64,000 bases of DNA from Allobosea sp. 47.2.35. Lineage in GTDB: Bacteria > Pseudomonadota > Alphaproteobacteria > Rhizobiales > Beijerinckiaceae. Below, piece by piece: positions 18,134-28,297 of the stretch (within the stretch, counting starts at the first letter, position 1; each line of letters opens with the position of its first letter). The stretch spans positions 1 to 64,000 of the forward strand of contig NZ_JANLGI010000005.1 in assembly GCF_024655635.1 (NCBI RefSeq), written 5' to 3'. Under the pieces are notes generated by a model. The model was not told the origin of the DNA, made no database searches, and was given only the letters and a program-made list of their open reading frames with translations. A program made the translations under genes and the position numbers.

Positions 18134-21100
18134 ATGAACCTCTCGAAATTCTTCATCGACCGGCCGATCTTCGCGGCGGTCCTCTCCGTGCTCATCTTCC
18201 TGGCAGGGTTGCTCTCGATCAGGGCCCTGCCGATCTCCGAATACCCGGAGGTCGTCCCGCCGACGGTCGTCGTGCGGGCGCAATATCCGGGCGCGAGCCC
18301 GCGCGTGATCGCCGAGACGGTGGCGACGCCGATCGAGGAGCAGATCAACGGCGTCGAAGGCATGCTCTACATGTCGAGCCAGGCGACGACGGACGGCGTC
18401 ATGACGCTGAACGTCACCTTCCGCTTGGGCACCGACCCGGACAAGGCCCAGCAGCTGGTGCAGAACCGCGTCAGCCAGGCCGAGCCGCGCCTGCCCGAGG
18501 AGGTGCGCCGGCTTGGCGTCACCACGGTCAAGAGCTCGCCCGACCTCACGATGGTGGTGCACATCACCTCGCCGAACGGCCGCTACGACATGACCTATCT
18601 GCGCAATTACGCGGTGCTGAACGTCAAGGACCGGCTCGCCCGCATCGACGGTGTCGGACAGGTCCAGCTCTTCGGCTCGGGCGATTATTCGATGCGCGTC
18701 TGGCTCGACCCGCAGAAGGTCGCCGAGCACGGGCTCTCGCCCGGTGATGTCGTGCGCGAGATCCGCGCCCAGAACGTCCAGGCCGCGGCCGGCGTCATCG
18801 GCGCTTCGCCGAACGCGCCGGGCCTCGACCTGCAGCTTTCGGTCAATGCTCAGGGCCGCCTCCAGAACGAGGAGCAGTTCGGCGAAATCATCGTCAAGAC
18901 CGCAGCCGACGGCGCGGTCGTCCGGCTGAAGGACATCTCCCGCATCGAATTGGGCGCTGCCGACTATGCTTTGCGCTCGCTGCTCAACGGCAAGTCGGCC
19001 GTCGCTGTGCCGGTCTTCCAGGCACCGGGCTCGAACGCCATCGCGATCGCCGACCGCGTCCAGGAAACGATGCGCGAGATCAAGCAGAACATGCCCGAGG
19101 GCGTCGACTACTCGATCGTCTACGACACCACCCAGTTCGTGCGCGCCTCGATCAAGGCCGTCATCACCACGCTGCTTGAGGCGGTGGCGCTCGTCGTGCT
19201 CGTCGTCATCGTCTTCCTGCAGACCTGGCGCGCCTCGATCATCCCGCTCGTCGCCGTGCCGGTTTCGGTCGTCGGCACCTTCGCGGTGATGTATCTCATG
19301 GGCTTCTCGATTAATGCGCTCAGCCTGTTCGGGCTGGTGCTCGCCATCGGCATCGTCGTCGACGACGCGATCGTCGTGGTCGAGAATGTCGAGCGCAATA
19401 TCGAGAACGGCCTCTCCCCGCGCGAAGCGACCTACAGGGCGATGCGCGAGGTCTCCGGCCCGATCATCGCGATCGCGCTGGTGCTGGTCGCGGTCTTCGT
19501 GCCGCTGGCCTTCATCTCCGGCCTGACCGGACAGTTCTACCGCCAGTTCGCGCTGACCATCGCGATCTCGACGGTGATCTCGGCGATCAACTCGCTGACG
19601 CTCTCGCCGGCTCTCGCCGCGCTGCTGCTGAAGGGCCACCACGCTCCCAAGGACGCTCTGACCCGCTTCATGGACAAGCTGTTCGGCTGGTTCTTCCGCG
19701 CCTTCAACCGCTTCTTCAACCGCTCCTCCGAGGCCTATGGCGGCGGCGTGCGCCGGGTGATCTCGCATCGCGCGATCATGCTCGCGGTCTATGTCGTCCT
19801 GCTCGGAGCGACGGGCGTGCTGTTCAAGGCGGTGCCCTCGGGCTTCGTCCCCGGACAGGACAAGCAGTATCTCGTCGGTTTCGCGCAGCTGCCCGATGCC
19901 GCGACCCTCGACCGAACGGAGGACGTCATCCGCCGCATGGACGAGATCGCGCTGAAGCATCCGGGCGTCGAGAACGCCATTTCCTTCCCCGGCCTCTCGA
20001 TCAACGGTTTCACCAACTCGTCGAATTCCGGCATCGTCTTCGTCGGCCTGAAGCCCTTCGACCAGCGCAAGGACCCGGCCCTGAGCGGCAACGCCATCGC
20101 GATGCAGCTCAACAAGGAGTTCTCGGGCATCAAGGAGGCCTTCATCGCAATGTTCCCGCCGCCGCCCGTGCAGGGCCTCGGCACCATCGGCGGCTTCAAG
20201 CTGCAGATCGAGGATCGCGCCGGGCTGGGCTATGCCGCGCTGGACGAGGCGACCAAGGCCTTCATGGCCAAGGCCGCGCAGGCGCCGGAGATCGCCGGCA
20301 TGTTCTCGAGCTTCCAGGTCAATGTCCCGCAGCTCTATGCCGATATCGACCGCACCAAGGCCCGCCAGCTCGGCGTGCCCGTGACGGAAGTCTTCGACAC
20401 GCTGCAAACCTATCTCGGCTCGACCTATGTCAACGACTTCAACCGTTTCGGGCGCACCTACACCGTGCGCGTCCAGGCCGATGCACCCTTCCGCGCCCAG
20501 CCGGAGCATATCGGCCAGCTCAAGGTGCGCTCGACCTCCGGCGAGATGATCCCGCTCAGCGCGGTGCTGAACGTGCGCACCGATTCCGGGCCGGAACGTG
20601 CCATGCGCTATAACGGCTTCCTCTCGGCCGATATCAATGCCGGCGCGGCTCCGGGCTTCTCCTCGGGACAGGCGCAGGAGGCGGTGGAGCGCATCGCGAA
20701 GGAGACGCTACCCAAGGGCTTCGCCTTCGAATGGACCGAACTGACCTATCAGGAGATCCTGGCCGGCAACTCGGCGGTGATCGTGTTCCCGGTGGCGATC
20801 CTGCTGGTCTTCCTCGTGCTGGCCGCCCAGTACGAGAGCATGACCCTGCCGATCGCGATCCTGCTGATCATCCCGATGGGCCTGCTGGCGGCGCTGACCG
20901 GCGTCTGGCTCTCGGGCGGAGACAATAACGTCTTCACCCAGATCGGCCTCGTGGTATTGGTCGGACTATCCGCCAAGAACGCCATCCTGATCGTCGAATT
21001 CGCGCGAGAACTCGAATTCGAGGGCAGGACGCCGGTCGAGGCCGCGATCGAGGCCAGCCGCCTGCGTTTGCGCCCGATCCTGATGACCTCGCTCGCCTTC

Positions 21101-21313
21101 GTCATGGCCGTGGTGCCGCTGGTGGTCTCGACCGGGGCCGGCGCCGAGATGCGGCAGGCGATGGGCATCGCGGTCTTCGCCGGCATGATCGGCGTCACCG
21201 CCTTCGGCATCTTCCTGACGCCGGTCTTCTACGTGCTGATGCGCAAGCTCGCAGGCAACCGCCCGCTCGCCCGGCACGATATCGAGCAGCCGGTCCTGCA
21301 GGCTGCCGAGTAA
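18134..21313 (+). CDS. RND multidrug efflux transporter, HAE1 family
   Basis: 1059 residues, full length for AcrB/MexF-type pumps. It starts MNLSKFFIDRPIFAAVLSVL and has the usual twelve helices in two repeats. TM4 carries the proton-relay acids (GIVVDDAIVVVENVER). The second repeat shows GLSAKNAILIVEFARE and the funnel motif PVEAAIEASRLRLRPILMTSLAF. It exports hydrophobic compounds out of the periplasm and inner leaflet using the proton gradient, as a trimer. The closest remembered relatives are MexF/BepE. It forms an operon with the adaptor under the divergent LysR gene. Confidence 0.96.
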   Translation: MNLSKFFIDRPIFAAVLSVLIFLAGLLSIRALPISEYPEVVPPTVVVRAQYPGASPRVIAETVATPIEEQINGVEGMLYMSSQATTDGVMTLNVTFRLGTDPDKAQQLVQNRVSQAEPRLPEEVRRLGVTTVKSSPDLTMVVHITSPNGRYDMTYLRNYAVLNVKDRLARIDGVGQVQLFGSGDYSMRVWLDPQKVAEHGLSPGDVVREIRAQNVQAAAGVIGASPNAPGLDLQLSVNAQGRLQNEEQFGEIIVKTAADGAVVRLKDISRIELGAADYALRSLLNGKSAVAVPVFQAPGSNAIAIADRVQETMREIKQNMPEGVDYSIVYDTTQFVRASIKAVITTLLEAVALVVLVVIVFLQTWRASIIPLVAVPVSVVGTFAVMYLMGFSINALSLFGLVLAIGIVVDDAIVVVENVERNIENGLSPREATYRAMREVSGPIIAIALVLVAVFVPLAFISGLTGQFYRQFALTIAISTVISAINSLTLSPALAALLLKGHHAPKDALTRFMDKLFGWFFRAFNRFFNRSSEAYGGGVRRVISHRAIMLAVYVVLLGATGVLFKAVPSGFVPGQDKQYLVGFAQLPDAATLDRTEDVIRRMDEIALKHPGVENAISFPGLSINGFTNSSNSGIVFVGLKPFDQRKDPALSGNAIAMQLNKEFSGIKEAFIAMFPPPPVQGLGTIGGFKLQIEDRAGLGYAALDEATKAFMAKAAQAPEIAGMFSSFQVNVPQLYADIDRTKARQLGVPVTEVFDTLQTYLGSTYVNDFNRFGRTYTVRVQADAPFRAQPEHIGQLKVRSTSGEMIPLSAVLNVRTDSGPERAMRYNGFLSADINAGAAPGFSSGQAQEAVERIAKETLPKGFAFEWTELTYQEILAGNSAVIVFPVAILLVFLVLAAQYESMTLPIAILLIIPMGLLAALTGVWLSGGDNNVFTQIGLVVLVGLSAKNAILIVEFARELEFEGRTPVEAAIEASRLRLRPILMTSLAFVMAVVPLVVSTGAGAEMRQAMGIAVFAGMIGVTAFGIFLTPVFYVLMRKLAGNRPLARHDIEQPVLQAAE

Positions 21314-21330
21314 GCCTAGGCAATGAGAGG

Positions 21331-21366
21331 GAACCGCCTCCAGCCACTCGGCCGGAGGCGGTTTCG
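21331..21366. terminator. Bidirectional terminator between RND pump and ABC permease
   Basis: AACCGCCTCC (21332-21341) and GGAGGCGGTT (21354-21363) form a 10-bp stem with a 12-nt loop, ending in TTTC. It lies between convergent genes, 18 nt after the pump stop and 12 nt from the permease stop. Confidence 0.75.
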
Positions 21367-21377
21367 CTTGAGCCGCG

Positions 21378-22247
21378 TCAGCGATAGCGCCGCTGCACGG
21401 TGAGATGGGCGATCATGGTGAGCAGGATCGTCGCAGTCATCAGGATGAACGAGATCGCGCCGCCGAAGGGCCAGTTGTTCTGCTGCGCGAACTGGCCATA
21501 GACCAGCGGCCCCATCATCTGGAATTTAGGCCCGCCCAGCAGCACCGGCGTGGCATAAGCGTTCATCGCCAGGATGAAGGTCAGGATCGTGCCGGCGAGA
21601 ATGCCGGGCAGCGCCAGCGGCCAGAGCACGCGACGGAACATCGCCGCGGGGCCTGCGCCGAGGCTGAAGGCCGCCTCCTCGACATTGCGCGGAATGCCCT
21701 CGATCACGCTCTGCAGCGTCAGCACCATGAAGGGCAGGTTGACCGCGATGATGCCGATCAGCACGGCATTCTCGGTATACATGATCTCCAGCGGCTGATC
21801 GATCAGCCCTAAGCCCATCAGCGAGGCGTTGAACGCGCCCTTGCTGCCGAACAGCGTCATCCAGCCGGCGGCGCGCACGGCATTGCCGACAAAGAGCGGC
21901 AGCACCACCGCGATGACCATCAGGTTCTTGAAGCGGCTCTGCGTGCGCGCCAGCACATAGGCGAGCGGGAAGCCCATGATCAAGCAGGCCAGCGTGCAGA
22001 TCACCGCGACGCGAACCGTGCGGGCGAGCACGTTGAGATAATAGGCATCGGTGAAGAACTTGACGTAGTTCTCGATCACCAGCGCGTCGACCATGAACTG
22101 GCCGGGCACGAACTTGTTGAGCGAATAGCGGAACAGGATCGCCAGCGGCCCGATCAGCATGAGCGCGACGAAGAGCGTCGCCGGCATGACGAGCAGGCCG
22201 GCGAGTCTGGTCCGTGCACCGGCGACGGCTTCGGGAGCGGCGCTCAT
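21378..22247 (-). CDS. ABC transporter permease, PotB type
   Basis: 289 residues with six membrane helices. The EAA loop reads EEAAFSLGAGPAAMFRRVLWPLALPG. The periplasmic loop after helix 1 (FRYSLNKFVPGQF) is like that of spermidine/putrescine-type permeases. It is the last gene of a minus-strand operon: PotC-like, PotA-like, binding protein, PotB-like. With the second permease it forms the membrane channel. The substrate is not certain from sequence: polyamines, or an opine- or amide-type compound given the neighbouring amidohydrolase. Confidence 0.92.
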   Translation of the reverse strand: MSAAPEAVAGARTRLAGLLVMPATLFVALMLIGPLAILFRYSLNKFVPGQFMVDALVIENYVKFFTDAYYLNVLARTVRVAVICTLACLIMGFPLAYVLARTQSRFKNLMVIAVVLPLFVGNAVRAAGWMTLFGSKGAFNASLMGLGLIDQPLEIMYTENAVLIGIIAVNLPFMVLTLQSVIEGIPRNVEEAAFSLGAGPAAMFRRVLWPLALPGILAGTILTFILAMNAYATPVLLGGPKFQMMGPLVYGQFAQQNNWPFGGAISFILMTATILLTMIAHLTVQRRYR

Positions 22248-22358
22248 GAACCACTCCCCAAGCTTATGTCAACGGCATGGTTTGACCGTTCGCCAGCGCG
22301 AGCCGGGAGCGCAGAAAGCCGCGTCAGGCGGCCGCGATGGTCGAACGGACGAGGCATG

Positions 22359-23405
22359 TCAGCCCTTGAAGACCTTGTCCCACCACTCCTTCATCGCCGC
22401 GTCGTTCTTGGCGAGGAAGGCGTAGTCGAGATCCTTGAGGGTCTTCTCTTCCTCAGGCGTGAAGCCGATGCGCTTGTGCAGCGCCGGATCGACATTGAGG
22501 CCGGTGACCGTGCCGTTATAGCCCATGTCGACCGCGAAGGCCTCCTGCGGCGCCTTGGCCAGCATCGCGTCCATGTAAGCGTAGGCGTTGTCCTTGTTGG
22601 GCGCGTTCTTCTGGATCACGAAGCCAGAGACATAGGTCGGAATGCCCTCGATCGGCGAGACCGCCTCGCAGGGGATGCCGGCGTTCTGCCACTGCACGAC
22701 GCGCGCCTTCCAGATCGCGCTGATGCCGACTTCCTCGTTCTTCATCGCCTGGGCGAAGGCCTCGTTGGTCGGATAGACACGCGCGCCGGCCTTCTTGACC
22801 GCGAGCAGGACCTCCTTGGCCTTCTCGATGTCGTTCATGTCCTTGCCGCCGGTCGCAGCCATCGAGGCCGCGATGAAGATCGACTGGTACTGGATGTCGA
22901 TGAAGCCGATCTTCGAGCCCCATTTCGGGTCGAGCCAGTCCTTGAAGCCCTTCGGCGCCGGCGAGATGATCTTGGGATTGTAGATCACGACGTTGCCCGA
23001 ATAGATGTGCCCCATGCCATAGGGGTACTTCATCGTCGGCAGCAGGTTCTTGGCGTTGGGCAGCTTGGAATAGTCGATCTGCTCGAGCACACCGGCTTCG
23101 TTCATCTCGTACATGTTGGCGGCCGACAGGCCCTGGATGTCGACCGTGCCGCGCGGCAGGCGCCGCTCGGCGACCATCTTGGCGCGGCGCGGCGCATCGC
23201 CGGCCTGATCCTGCACCACCTCGAGGCCCTTGGGCTTGAGGATCGGGTCCTCGATATTCTTGGTCAGGAGCCGCGCATAGTCACCGCCCCAGGTGCCGAC
23301 GACCACGCGCCCGCCGGATTGAGCAAGAGCCGGCATGCCGGTGGCCGTGGCCAATGCGGCCGCACCGGCGCCTTTCAGAAGATCCCGCCTGTCGAATGAA
23401 GCCAT
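22359..23405 (-). CDS. ABC transporter substrate-binding protein, PotD type
   Basis: 348 residues. It has a twin-arginine-like signal (FDRRDLLKGAGAAALATA, then GMPALA) for export to the periplasm. The mature part has the family 1/PotD layout: VVVGTWGGDYARLL near the N-terminus, then GMGHIYSGNVVIYNPK, WKARVVQWQNAGIP and NKDNAYAYMDAML. The 111-nt gap to the downstream permease contains a weak inverted repeat (CCGTTCG/CGAACGG) that may cap the highly expressed binding-protein mRNA. Confidence 0.92.
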   Translation of the reverse strand: MASFDRRDLLKGAGAAALATATGMPALAQSGGRVVVGTWGGDYARLLTKNIEDPILKPKGLEVVQDQAGDAPRRAKMVAERRLPRGTVDIQGLSAANMYEMNEAGVLEQIDYSKLPNAKNLLPTMKYPYGMGHIYSGNVVIYNPKIISPAPKGFKDWLDPKWGSKIGFIDIQYQSIFIAASMAATGGKDMNDIEKAKEVLLAVKKAGARVYPTNEAFAQAMKNEEVGISAIWKARVVQWQNAGIPCEAVSPIEGIPTYVSGFVIQKNAPNKDNAYAYMDAMLAKAPQEAFAVDMGYNGTVTGLNVDPALHKRIGFTPEEEKTLKDLDYAFLAKNDAAMKEWWDKVFKG

Positions 23406-23442
23406 GGTATTCCCCTCGTTTCTGGACGCCGATTGGGAGCTT

Positions 23443-24501
23443 TCAAGCCCCTTGCGGATAGACGAGCCCGGCGCTTTCGGCCCAGCCTATCGTGATGGTT
23501 TCGCCGACATGCGGTTCGGCGAGCCCGACCTTGTTCGGGATTTGCAGGAGCATGCGGTCCTGCTCGTTGAGCGCGACCTGCACGTCGAGAAGTGCACCGA
23601 GATAGGAGGCATGCTCGATCCGGGCCGGGAAGCGGTTGGGCAGGCCGTCCGCCTCGCCGCCGACCGCGATCCGCTCCGGCCTCAGCGCCAGCGTCGCCGG
23701 CCCAGCCGCGCCAGCCGCGGTGCAGGCGATGTCGAGCCCGCCGGCCGTGCGGAAGCGGCCCTGCCCGGTGACCTGCCCCTCGATGAAGGCACTGCGCCCG
23801 ATGAAGCCCGCGACGAAGCGATCGGCCGGCTTCTCGTAGAGCTCGCGCTGGGTGCCGATCTGGCGCACCTGCCCCTTTTCCATGACGACGAGGCGGTCCG
23901 CCATCGTCAGCGCTTCCTCCTGGTCATGGGTCACCATGATCGTCGTCAGGCCGAGCTTCTGCTGCAAGTCGCGGATCTCGATCCGGACTTCGAGCCTGAG
24001 CTTGGCGTCGAGATTCGAAAGCGGCTCGTCGAGCAGCAGCACCTTCGGCTCCATCGCCAGCGCGCGGGCGAGCGCGACGCGCTGCTGCTGGCCGCCGGAG
24101 AGCTGGCGCGGATAGCGCTCGTCGAAGCCGCCGAGCCGGACAAGACGCAGCGCCTCGGCGACGCGCGGGCCGCGCTCGGCCTGCGGCACCTTGTGCATCT
24201 CCAGTCCGAAGGCGACGTTCTGCCCGACGGTCATGTGCGGGAACAGCGCATAGCTCTGGAAGACCAGCCCGCAATGGCGCTTCCACGGCGGCAGGTTGGT
24301 GACGTCCTGCTCGCCGATGGTGATCGCCCCGGAACTCGGCGCGATGAAGCCGGCGACCATGCGCAAGGTCGTGGTCTTGCCGCAGCCGGAAGGGCCGAGC
24401 AGCACCAGGAACTCGCCATCGGCGACGGCGATGTCGACATCGTCGACGACCGTCAGCGCGCCATAGGTCTTCTTCAGATGCGAAATCGAGAGCCGCGCCA
24501 T
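23443..24501 (-). CDS. ABC transporter ATP-binding protein, PotA type
   Basis: 352 residues. Walker A is LLGPSGCGKTTT, the signature is QLSGGQQQRVALARAL, Walker B is VLLLDEPLSNLD, and the switch is MVTHDQEEAL. A C-terminal TOBE-type domain (residues about 270-350) follows, as in PotA/FbpC. It energises import through the two permeases. Its start is 4 nt after the PotC-like stop, so translation is probably coupled. Confidence 0.95.
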   Translation of the reverse strand: MARLSISHLKKTYGALTVVDDVDIAVADGEFLVLLGPSGCGKTTTLRMVAGFIAPSSGAITIGEQDVTNLPPWKRHCGLVFQSYALFPHMTVGQNVAFGLEMHKVPQAERGPRVAEALRLVRLGGFDERYPRQLSGGQQQRVALARALAMEPKVLLLDEPLSNLDAKLRLEVRIEIRDLQQKLGLTTIMVTHDQEEALTMADRLVVMEKGQVRQIGTQRELYEKPADRFVAGFIGRSAFIEGQVTGQGRFRTAGGLDIACTAAGAAGPATLALRPERIAVGGEADGLPNRFPARIEHASYLGALLDVQVALNEQDRMLLQIPNKVGLAEPHVGETITIGWAESAGLVYPQGA

Positions 24502-24505
24502 CCGT

Positions 24506-25321
24506 TCACACCACCCGGCTCAGTTTGACATAGCGATCGGTCACGATCATCGCGACGCAGATCAGGACGATCTGGATGAGAGAGGCCGCGGCCACCGTCG
24601 GATCGATCTTCCATTCGAGATACTGGAGAATCGCGATCGGCAGCGTCGTGCGCCCCGGCCCGACCAGGAACAGGCTCATCTCGAGATTGCCGAACGAGGT
24701 GACGAAACCGAACAGGGCCGCCGCGACGATGCCCGGCCGGATGCTCGGCAGCGTCACTCGCCAGAAGGTCGTGACCGGGCCGGCGCCGAGATTCTGCGCG
24801 GCCTCCTCGATCGAGCGGTCGAAGCCGGCGAGGCTCGCCGTCACCAGCCGCACCACCCAGGGGATGACGACGAGCGTATGCGCGGCGATAAGGCCGGCGA
24901 GCGAGCCCATCACCGGCAATTGCGTGGCGATCTCGACCTCGATCTGGAAGACATAGGTCGCGGTGCCCAGCACGATGCCCGGCATCACCAGCGGCAACAA
25001 CAAGAGCGTGCTGACGCCCGGCCCGAGCGGAATACGGTGACGTACCAGCGCGAGGCTCGCCGGCACGCCGAGGACGAGGCCGATCAGCGTCGATGCGACG
25101 GCGACCTGAAGGCTCAGCATGAAGCCGTCGATGAAGGGCTTGTTGTTCGCCGCGGCGGCGAACCATTTCAGCGAGTAGCCTTCCGGCGGGAAAGACGGAA
25201 TCTCCTGCCGGAAAAAGGCAAGCCAGGTCACGAAGATCAGCGGCAGCAGGATGAAGCCGAGCGAGAGCGCGGCCGCACCGTTCAGCGCATAGCGCCCGAA
25301 GCGCTGCGAACCGGCGCTCAC
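24506..25321 (-). CDS. ABC transporter permease, PotC type
   Basis: 271 residues with six helices. The EAA motif is EEAAQNLGAGPVTTFWRVTLPSIRPG. The N-terminal loop FFRQEIPSFPPEGYSLKWFA is typical of PotC-like proteins. It is the first transporter gene of the operon, 159 nt downstream of the amidohydrolase gene on the same strand. That 159-nt gap holds a 7-bp dyad (GGCAGGC/GCCTGCC near 25338-25361) and direct repeats of GCAAAC that may belong to a promoter or operator. Confidence 0.92.
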   Translation of the reverse strand: MSAGSQRFGRYALNGAAALSLGFILLPLIFVTWLAFFRQEIPSFPPEGYSLKWFAAAANNKPFIDGFMLSLQVAVASTLIGLVLGVPASLALVRHRIPLGPGVSTLLLLPLVMPGIVLGTATYVFQIEVEIATQLPVMGSLAGLIAAHTLVVIPWVVRLVTASLAGFDRSIEEAAQNLGAGPVTTFWRVTLPSIRPGIVAAALFGFVTSFGNLEMSLFLVGPGRTTLPIAILQYLEWKIDPTVAAASLIQIVLICVAMIVTDRYVKLSRVV

Positions 25322-25480
25322 CCGGCGTTGTCCCGATGGCAGGCCGCTCCGGCTGCCTGCCGCTTGTTGTGCACTGTGAAAGCCAAAGCCGTCCCCTTGT
25401 TTGCGTGACAGTTTGCGACGCCAGTTACAAACAGTGAAGCCCGCTTTTCCGTCATCGGCTGGCCGGCGCCTGGGCAGGCC

Positions 25481-26716
25481 TCAGTGCAGCGTGTTCTTGT
25501 GGAAGGCGCCACCCTTCATGATCGCCGCCAGGTGCTTGCCCTGCTCCTGGAACAGCGCGAGATCCTTCAGCGGATCGCCATCGACGAGGATGAGATCGGC
25601 GAAGGCGCCGGTCTGAACCGTGCCGACCTTGCCTTCCATGCGCAGGATCTGGGCACCGACCGTCGTCGCCGAGCGGATGATCTCCAGCGGCGAGAGCACC
25701 TCGCGACGCAGCAGGAACTCGCGCGACTGCTCGCTCTGCAGCTGGCCGAGCAGGTCAGAGCCATAGGCGACGGGCACGCCGGCGCGCTTGCAGATTTCGA
25801 GGGACCGCAGGCCGCCATCGATGACGAGATCGTTCTTGGCCAGCATGTCGCCTGTCATGCCGAACTCGGCCGCCCGCTCCTTCATCGCGTAATAGGCGAC
25901 GAGATTGGCGGTGAGGAACATGTTGTTCTCCGCCATCAGCTTGGCGGAGGCCTCGTCGATCAGGTTACCGTGCTCGATCGCGCGCACGCCGCATTGCGCC
26001 GCCCGCGTGATCGCCTCCGGCGTATAGGCGTGGGCGCAGACATAGCGCCCGAAGGCCTTCGCCTCCTCGACGGCTGCCTTCACCTCGTCCACGCTGAACT
26101 GCATCGAATCCAGCGGGTCATAGGGGCTCGCCACACCGCCGGACATCATGATCTTGATATGGTCGGCACCCAGCCGCATCTGCTCGCGCACCGACTTGCG
26201 CACCGAGGAGACACCGTCGGAGACGTTCATCGTATAGGCCATGGCGTTGCAGCAATGGCAGCGTGCGCCGAAATCGGTGCGCCGGCGCGGGTCGCTATGG
26301 CCGCCGGTCGGGCCGATGGCAGCGCCGGCGATGAACAGGCGGGGACCCGCGACATCACCCTTCTCGACTGCCTCCTTGATGCCCCAGTCGGCGCCGCCGG
26401 TGTCGCGCACGCTGGTGAAGCCGCGATCGAGCATGCCCTTCATCAAGCGGACGGCGCGCGCCGTCATCAGCGTCAGCGGCATGCTCTCCATCGTCCGGAT
26501 ATAGACCTCGGACAGGAAGACATGGACATGGCTGTCGATCAGGCCGGGCATCAATGTGCGGCCGCCGCAATCGACCACATCGGCCTTGGCCAGCTTCAGC
26601 GGCTTGTCGGAAAGCTCGCGGATTTTGTCGCCCTCGACGACGAGCTCATAGCCCTGTCGGAGCTCACCGAAACCGGGTTCGAGCAAAGCGAAGTTCTTGA
26701 AATGCAACATCGTCAT
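25481..26716 (-). CDS. Amidohydrolase-family metal-dependent hydrolase
   Basis: 411 residues from the ATG at 26716, chosen because GGAGG lies 5 nt ahead; a longer frame to 26788 lacks this. The TIM-barrel metal site is visible: HVH at 63-65 (GLIDSHVHVF), the Lys of GADHIKIMMSGG, the His of VCAHAY and of AIEHGN, and the Asp of VAYGSDLLG. This matches the COG1228 group (imidazolonepropionase-like, including Xaa-Pro dipeptidases). The likely substrate is an amide, hydantoin-like or peptide compound imported by the adjacent ABC system. The exact reaction cannot be read from sequence. Confidence 0.9.
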   Translation of the reverse strand: MTMLHFKNFALLEPGFGELRQGYELVVEGDKIRELSDKPLKLAKADVVDCGGRTLMPGLIDSHVHVFLSEVYIRTMESMPLTLMTARAVRLMKGMLDRGFTSVRDTGGADWGIKEAVEKGDVAGPRLFIAGAAIGPTGGHSDPRRRTDFGARCHCCNAMAYTMNVSDGVSSVRKSVREQMRLGADHIKIMMSGGVASPYDPLDSMQFSVDEVKAAVEEAKAFGRYVCAHAYTPEAITRAAQCGVRAIEHGNLIDEASAKLMAENNMFLTANLVAYYAMKERAAEFGMTGDMLAKNDLVIDGGLRSLEICKRAGVPVAYGSDLLGQLQSEQSREFLLRREVLSPLEIIRSATTVGAQILRMEGKVGTVQTGAFADLILVDGDPLKDLALFQEQGKHLAAIMKGGAFHKNTLH

Positions 26717-26935
26717 TCCCGCCTCCGAACATGCTTGCCGGCGCACACCCGGCTCCAGACGAGCGCATGATATGCACGCAACATCCAACTTGTCGACAGA
26801 GCAGAAGCGTTTGGATCCGCTTTCCGAGAATATCCTTCGTCCGCCGCCGATCTAGGGGGTGTCCTGCCGTGAGCGACGTTGCGCCACCGCTCGATGGCAG
26901 CTTCACTGCGGCCCGAACGGAGATTCGTACGCGCC

Positions 26936-28045
26936 ATGCCGGGACCACTGGACGGGATCAAGATCGTCGACCTGACCACGGTCATCGCCGGCCCCTATGC
27001 GACGCAGACGCTCGGTGACATGGGCGCCGATGTCCTCAAAGTCGAGCCACCGGGCGGCGACATCATGCGCGCCCCCGGCCCGGCCCGTTCGCCCGGCATG
27101 GGCGCAGCCTTCCTCAACTGCAACCGCAACAAGCGCAGCATCGCGCTCGACATGAAATCGGCCGAGGACCTTGCCCGCCTGCGCGCGCTCATCGCCGATG
27201 CCGACATTTTCATCCACAACATGCGCATGGAGGCCGCCCGCCGTTACGGGCTCGATCCGGAGACGCTGCTCGCCGGCCATCCACGCCTGATCTATTGCGC
27301 CATCGTCGGCTTCGGTCAGGCCGGGCCCTATCGCGACCGCCCGGCCTATGACGACGTCATCCAGGCCGCCTCGGGCTGGGCCGCGCTGGCCGAGCGCAGC
27401 GGCGATGCGCCGGCCTACGCCCCCACCATCGTCGCCGACAAGACCACCGCCCTCTTCGCCGTCGGCGCGATCAATGCCGCGCTTTATCACCGCGCTGTCT
27501 CCGGAGAGGGCCAGGCGATCGAGGTCCCGATGTTCGAGGCGATGGTCTCCTTCCTCGCGGTCGAGCATCTCGGTGGCCGCAGCTTCGCGCCCGCACTCGG
27601 CCCAAGCGGCTATTCGCGCGTCCTGTCGCGGCATCGCCGGCCCTATCGCACGGCGGACGGCTTCATCGCCGTGATGCCCTATACGGCGGCGCATTGGCAT
27701 GCCCTGTTCCAGGCGGCCGGCCGGGAGGATTGGGCCGCGGAACCGGCGCTCAGCGACGGAGCCGCCCGCGCCGCGATGATCGACACGCTCTACGAACGGC
27801 TGGCGGAGTGCCTGCTGCACCGTCCGTCCGCCGAGTGGCTGGCGATCCTCGACCGGATCGATGTGCCCTGTTCCGCGATCAACACGCTCGACGACCTGCT
27901 CGACGACCCGCATCTGAAGGCGACCGGCTTCTTCGAGACGGTCGAGCATCCCGAGGAAGGGCGGCTGGTGACGACGAAACCGCCGATTCGCTTCAGCCGG
28001 ACGCCCTGTGCGATCACGAAGCAGGCACCGAGCCGGCCGCGCTGA
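26936..28045 (+). CDS. Class III (CaiB/BaiF) CoA-transferase
   Basis: 369 residues from the ATG at 26936. The N-terminal family signature is GIKIVDLTTVIAGPYATQTL and ADVLKVEPPGGD. NRNKRSIALD and the catalytic Asp region IVADKTTALFAVGAINAALY (Asp168) follow. These enzymes move CoA between carboxylic acids in anaerobic-type or carnitine/oxalate/formate-like pathways. It is divergent from the amidohydrolase gene across 219 nt, and the racemase homologue follows it by 252 nt. A role in activating the acid released by the amidohydrolase is plausible but inferred. Confidence 0.9.
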   Translation: MPGPLDGIKIVDLTTVIAGPYATQTLGDMGADVLKVEPPGGDIMRAPGPARSPGMGAAFLNCNRNKRSIALDMKSAEDLARLRALIADADIFIHNMRMEAARRYGLDPETLLAGHPRLIYCAIVGFGQAGPYRDRPAYDDVIQAASGWAALAERSGDAPAYAPTIVADKTTALFAVGAINAALYHRAVSGEGQAIEVPMFEAMVSFLAVEHLGGRSFAPALGPSGYSRVLSRHRRPYRTADGFIAVMPYTAAHWHALFQAAGREDWAAEPALSDGAARAAMIDTLYERLAECLLHRPSAEWLAILDRIDVPCSAINTLDDLLDDPHLKATGFFETVEHPEEGRLVTTKPPIRFSRTPCAITKQAPSRPR

Positions 28046-28297
28046 GCGCGCATTGCGCCGGCCGCGCCATCGGCGTGCTTGCTGTCGGCGCCACGGAATG
28101 CGAGAACGCCGAACAGTGCGAACAAGGGCCGGCCGTGCCGGAATGAAAGCACTGTTTCTCCATTCCTCCGCTTGCGAGCCGAACTGCATATCTGCTGTTG
28201 ATTTCAGACCGATGAGACACCGTTCGCTCCTGATAGCCGCTGCATGGCCATCGCTCGATCGGGCGATCGACGGTGCCACTCTGCTGAATCGCGGATT

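Noticed and set aside
17945-20509. 854-codon minus-strand open frame opposite the RND pump
   Set aside because: Low-complexity His/Arg/Asp/Glu composition, no ribosome site, fully antisense to a clear RND pump; a high-GC shadow.
25338-25440. Possible riboswitch or terminator between amidohydrolase and permease
   Set aside because: Only a 7-bp dyad without T-run and some short direct repeats; not enough for a named element.
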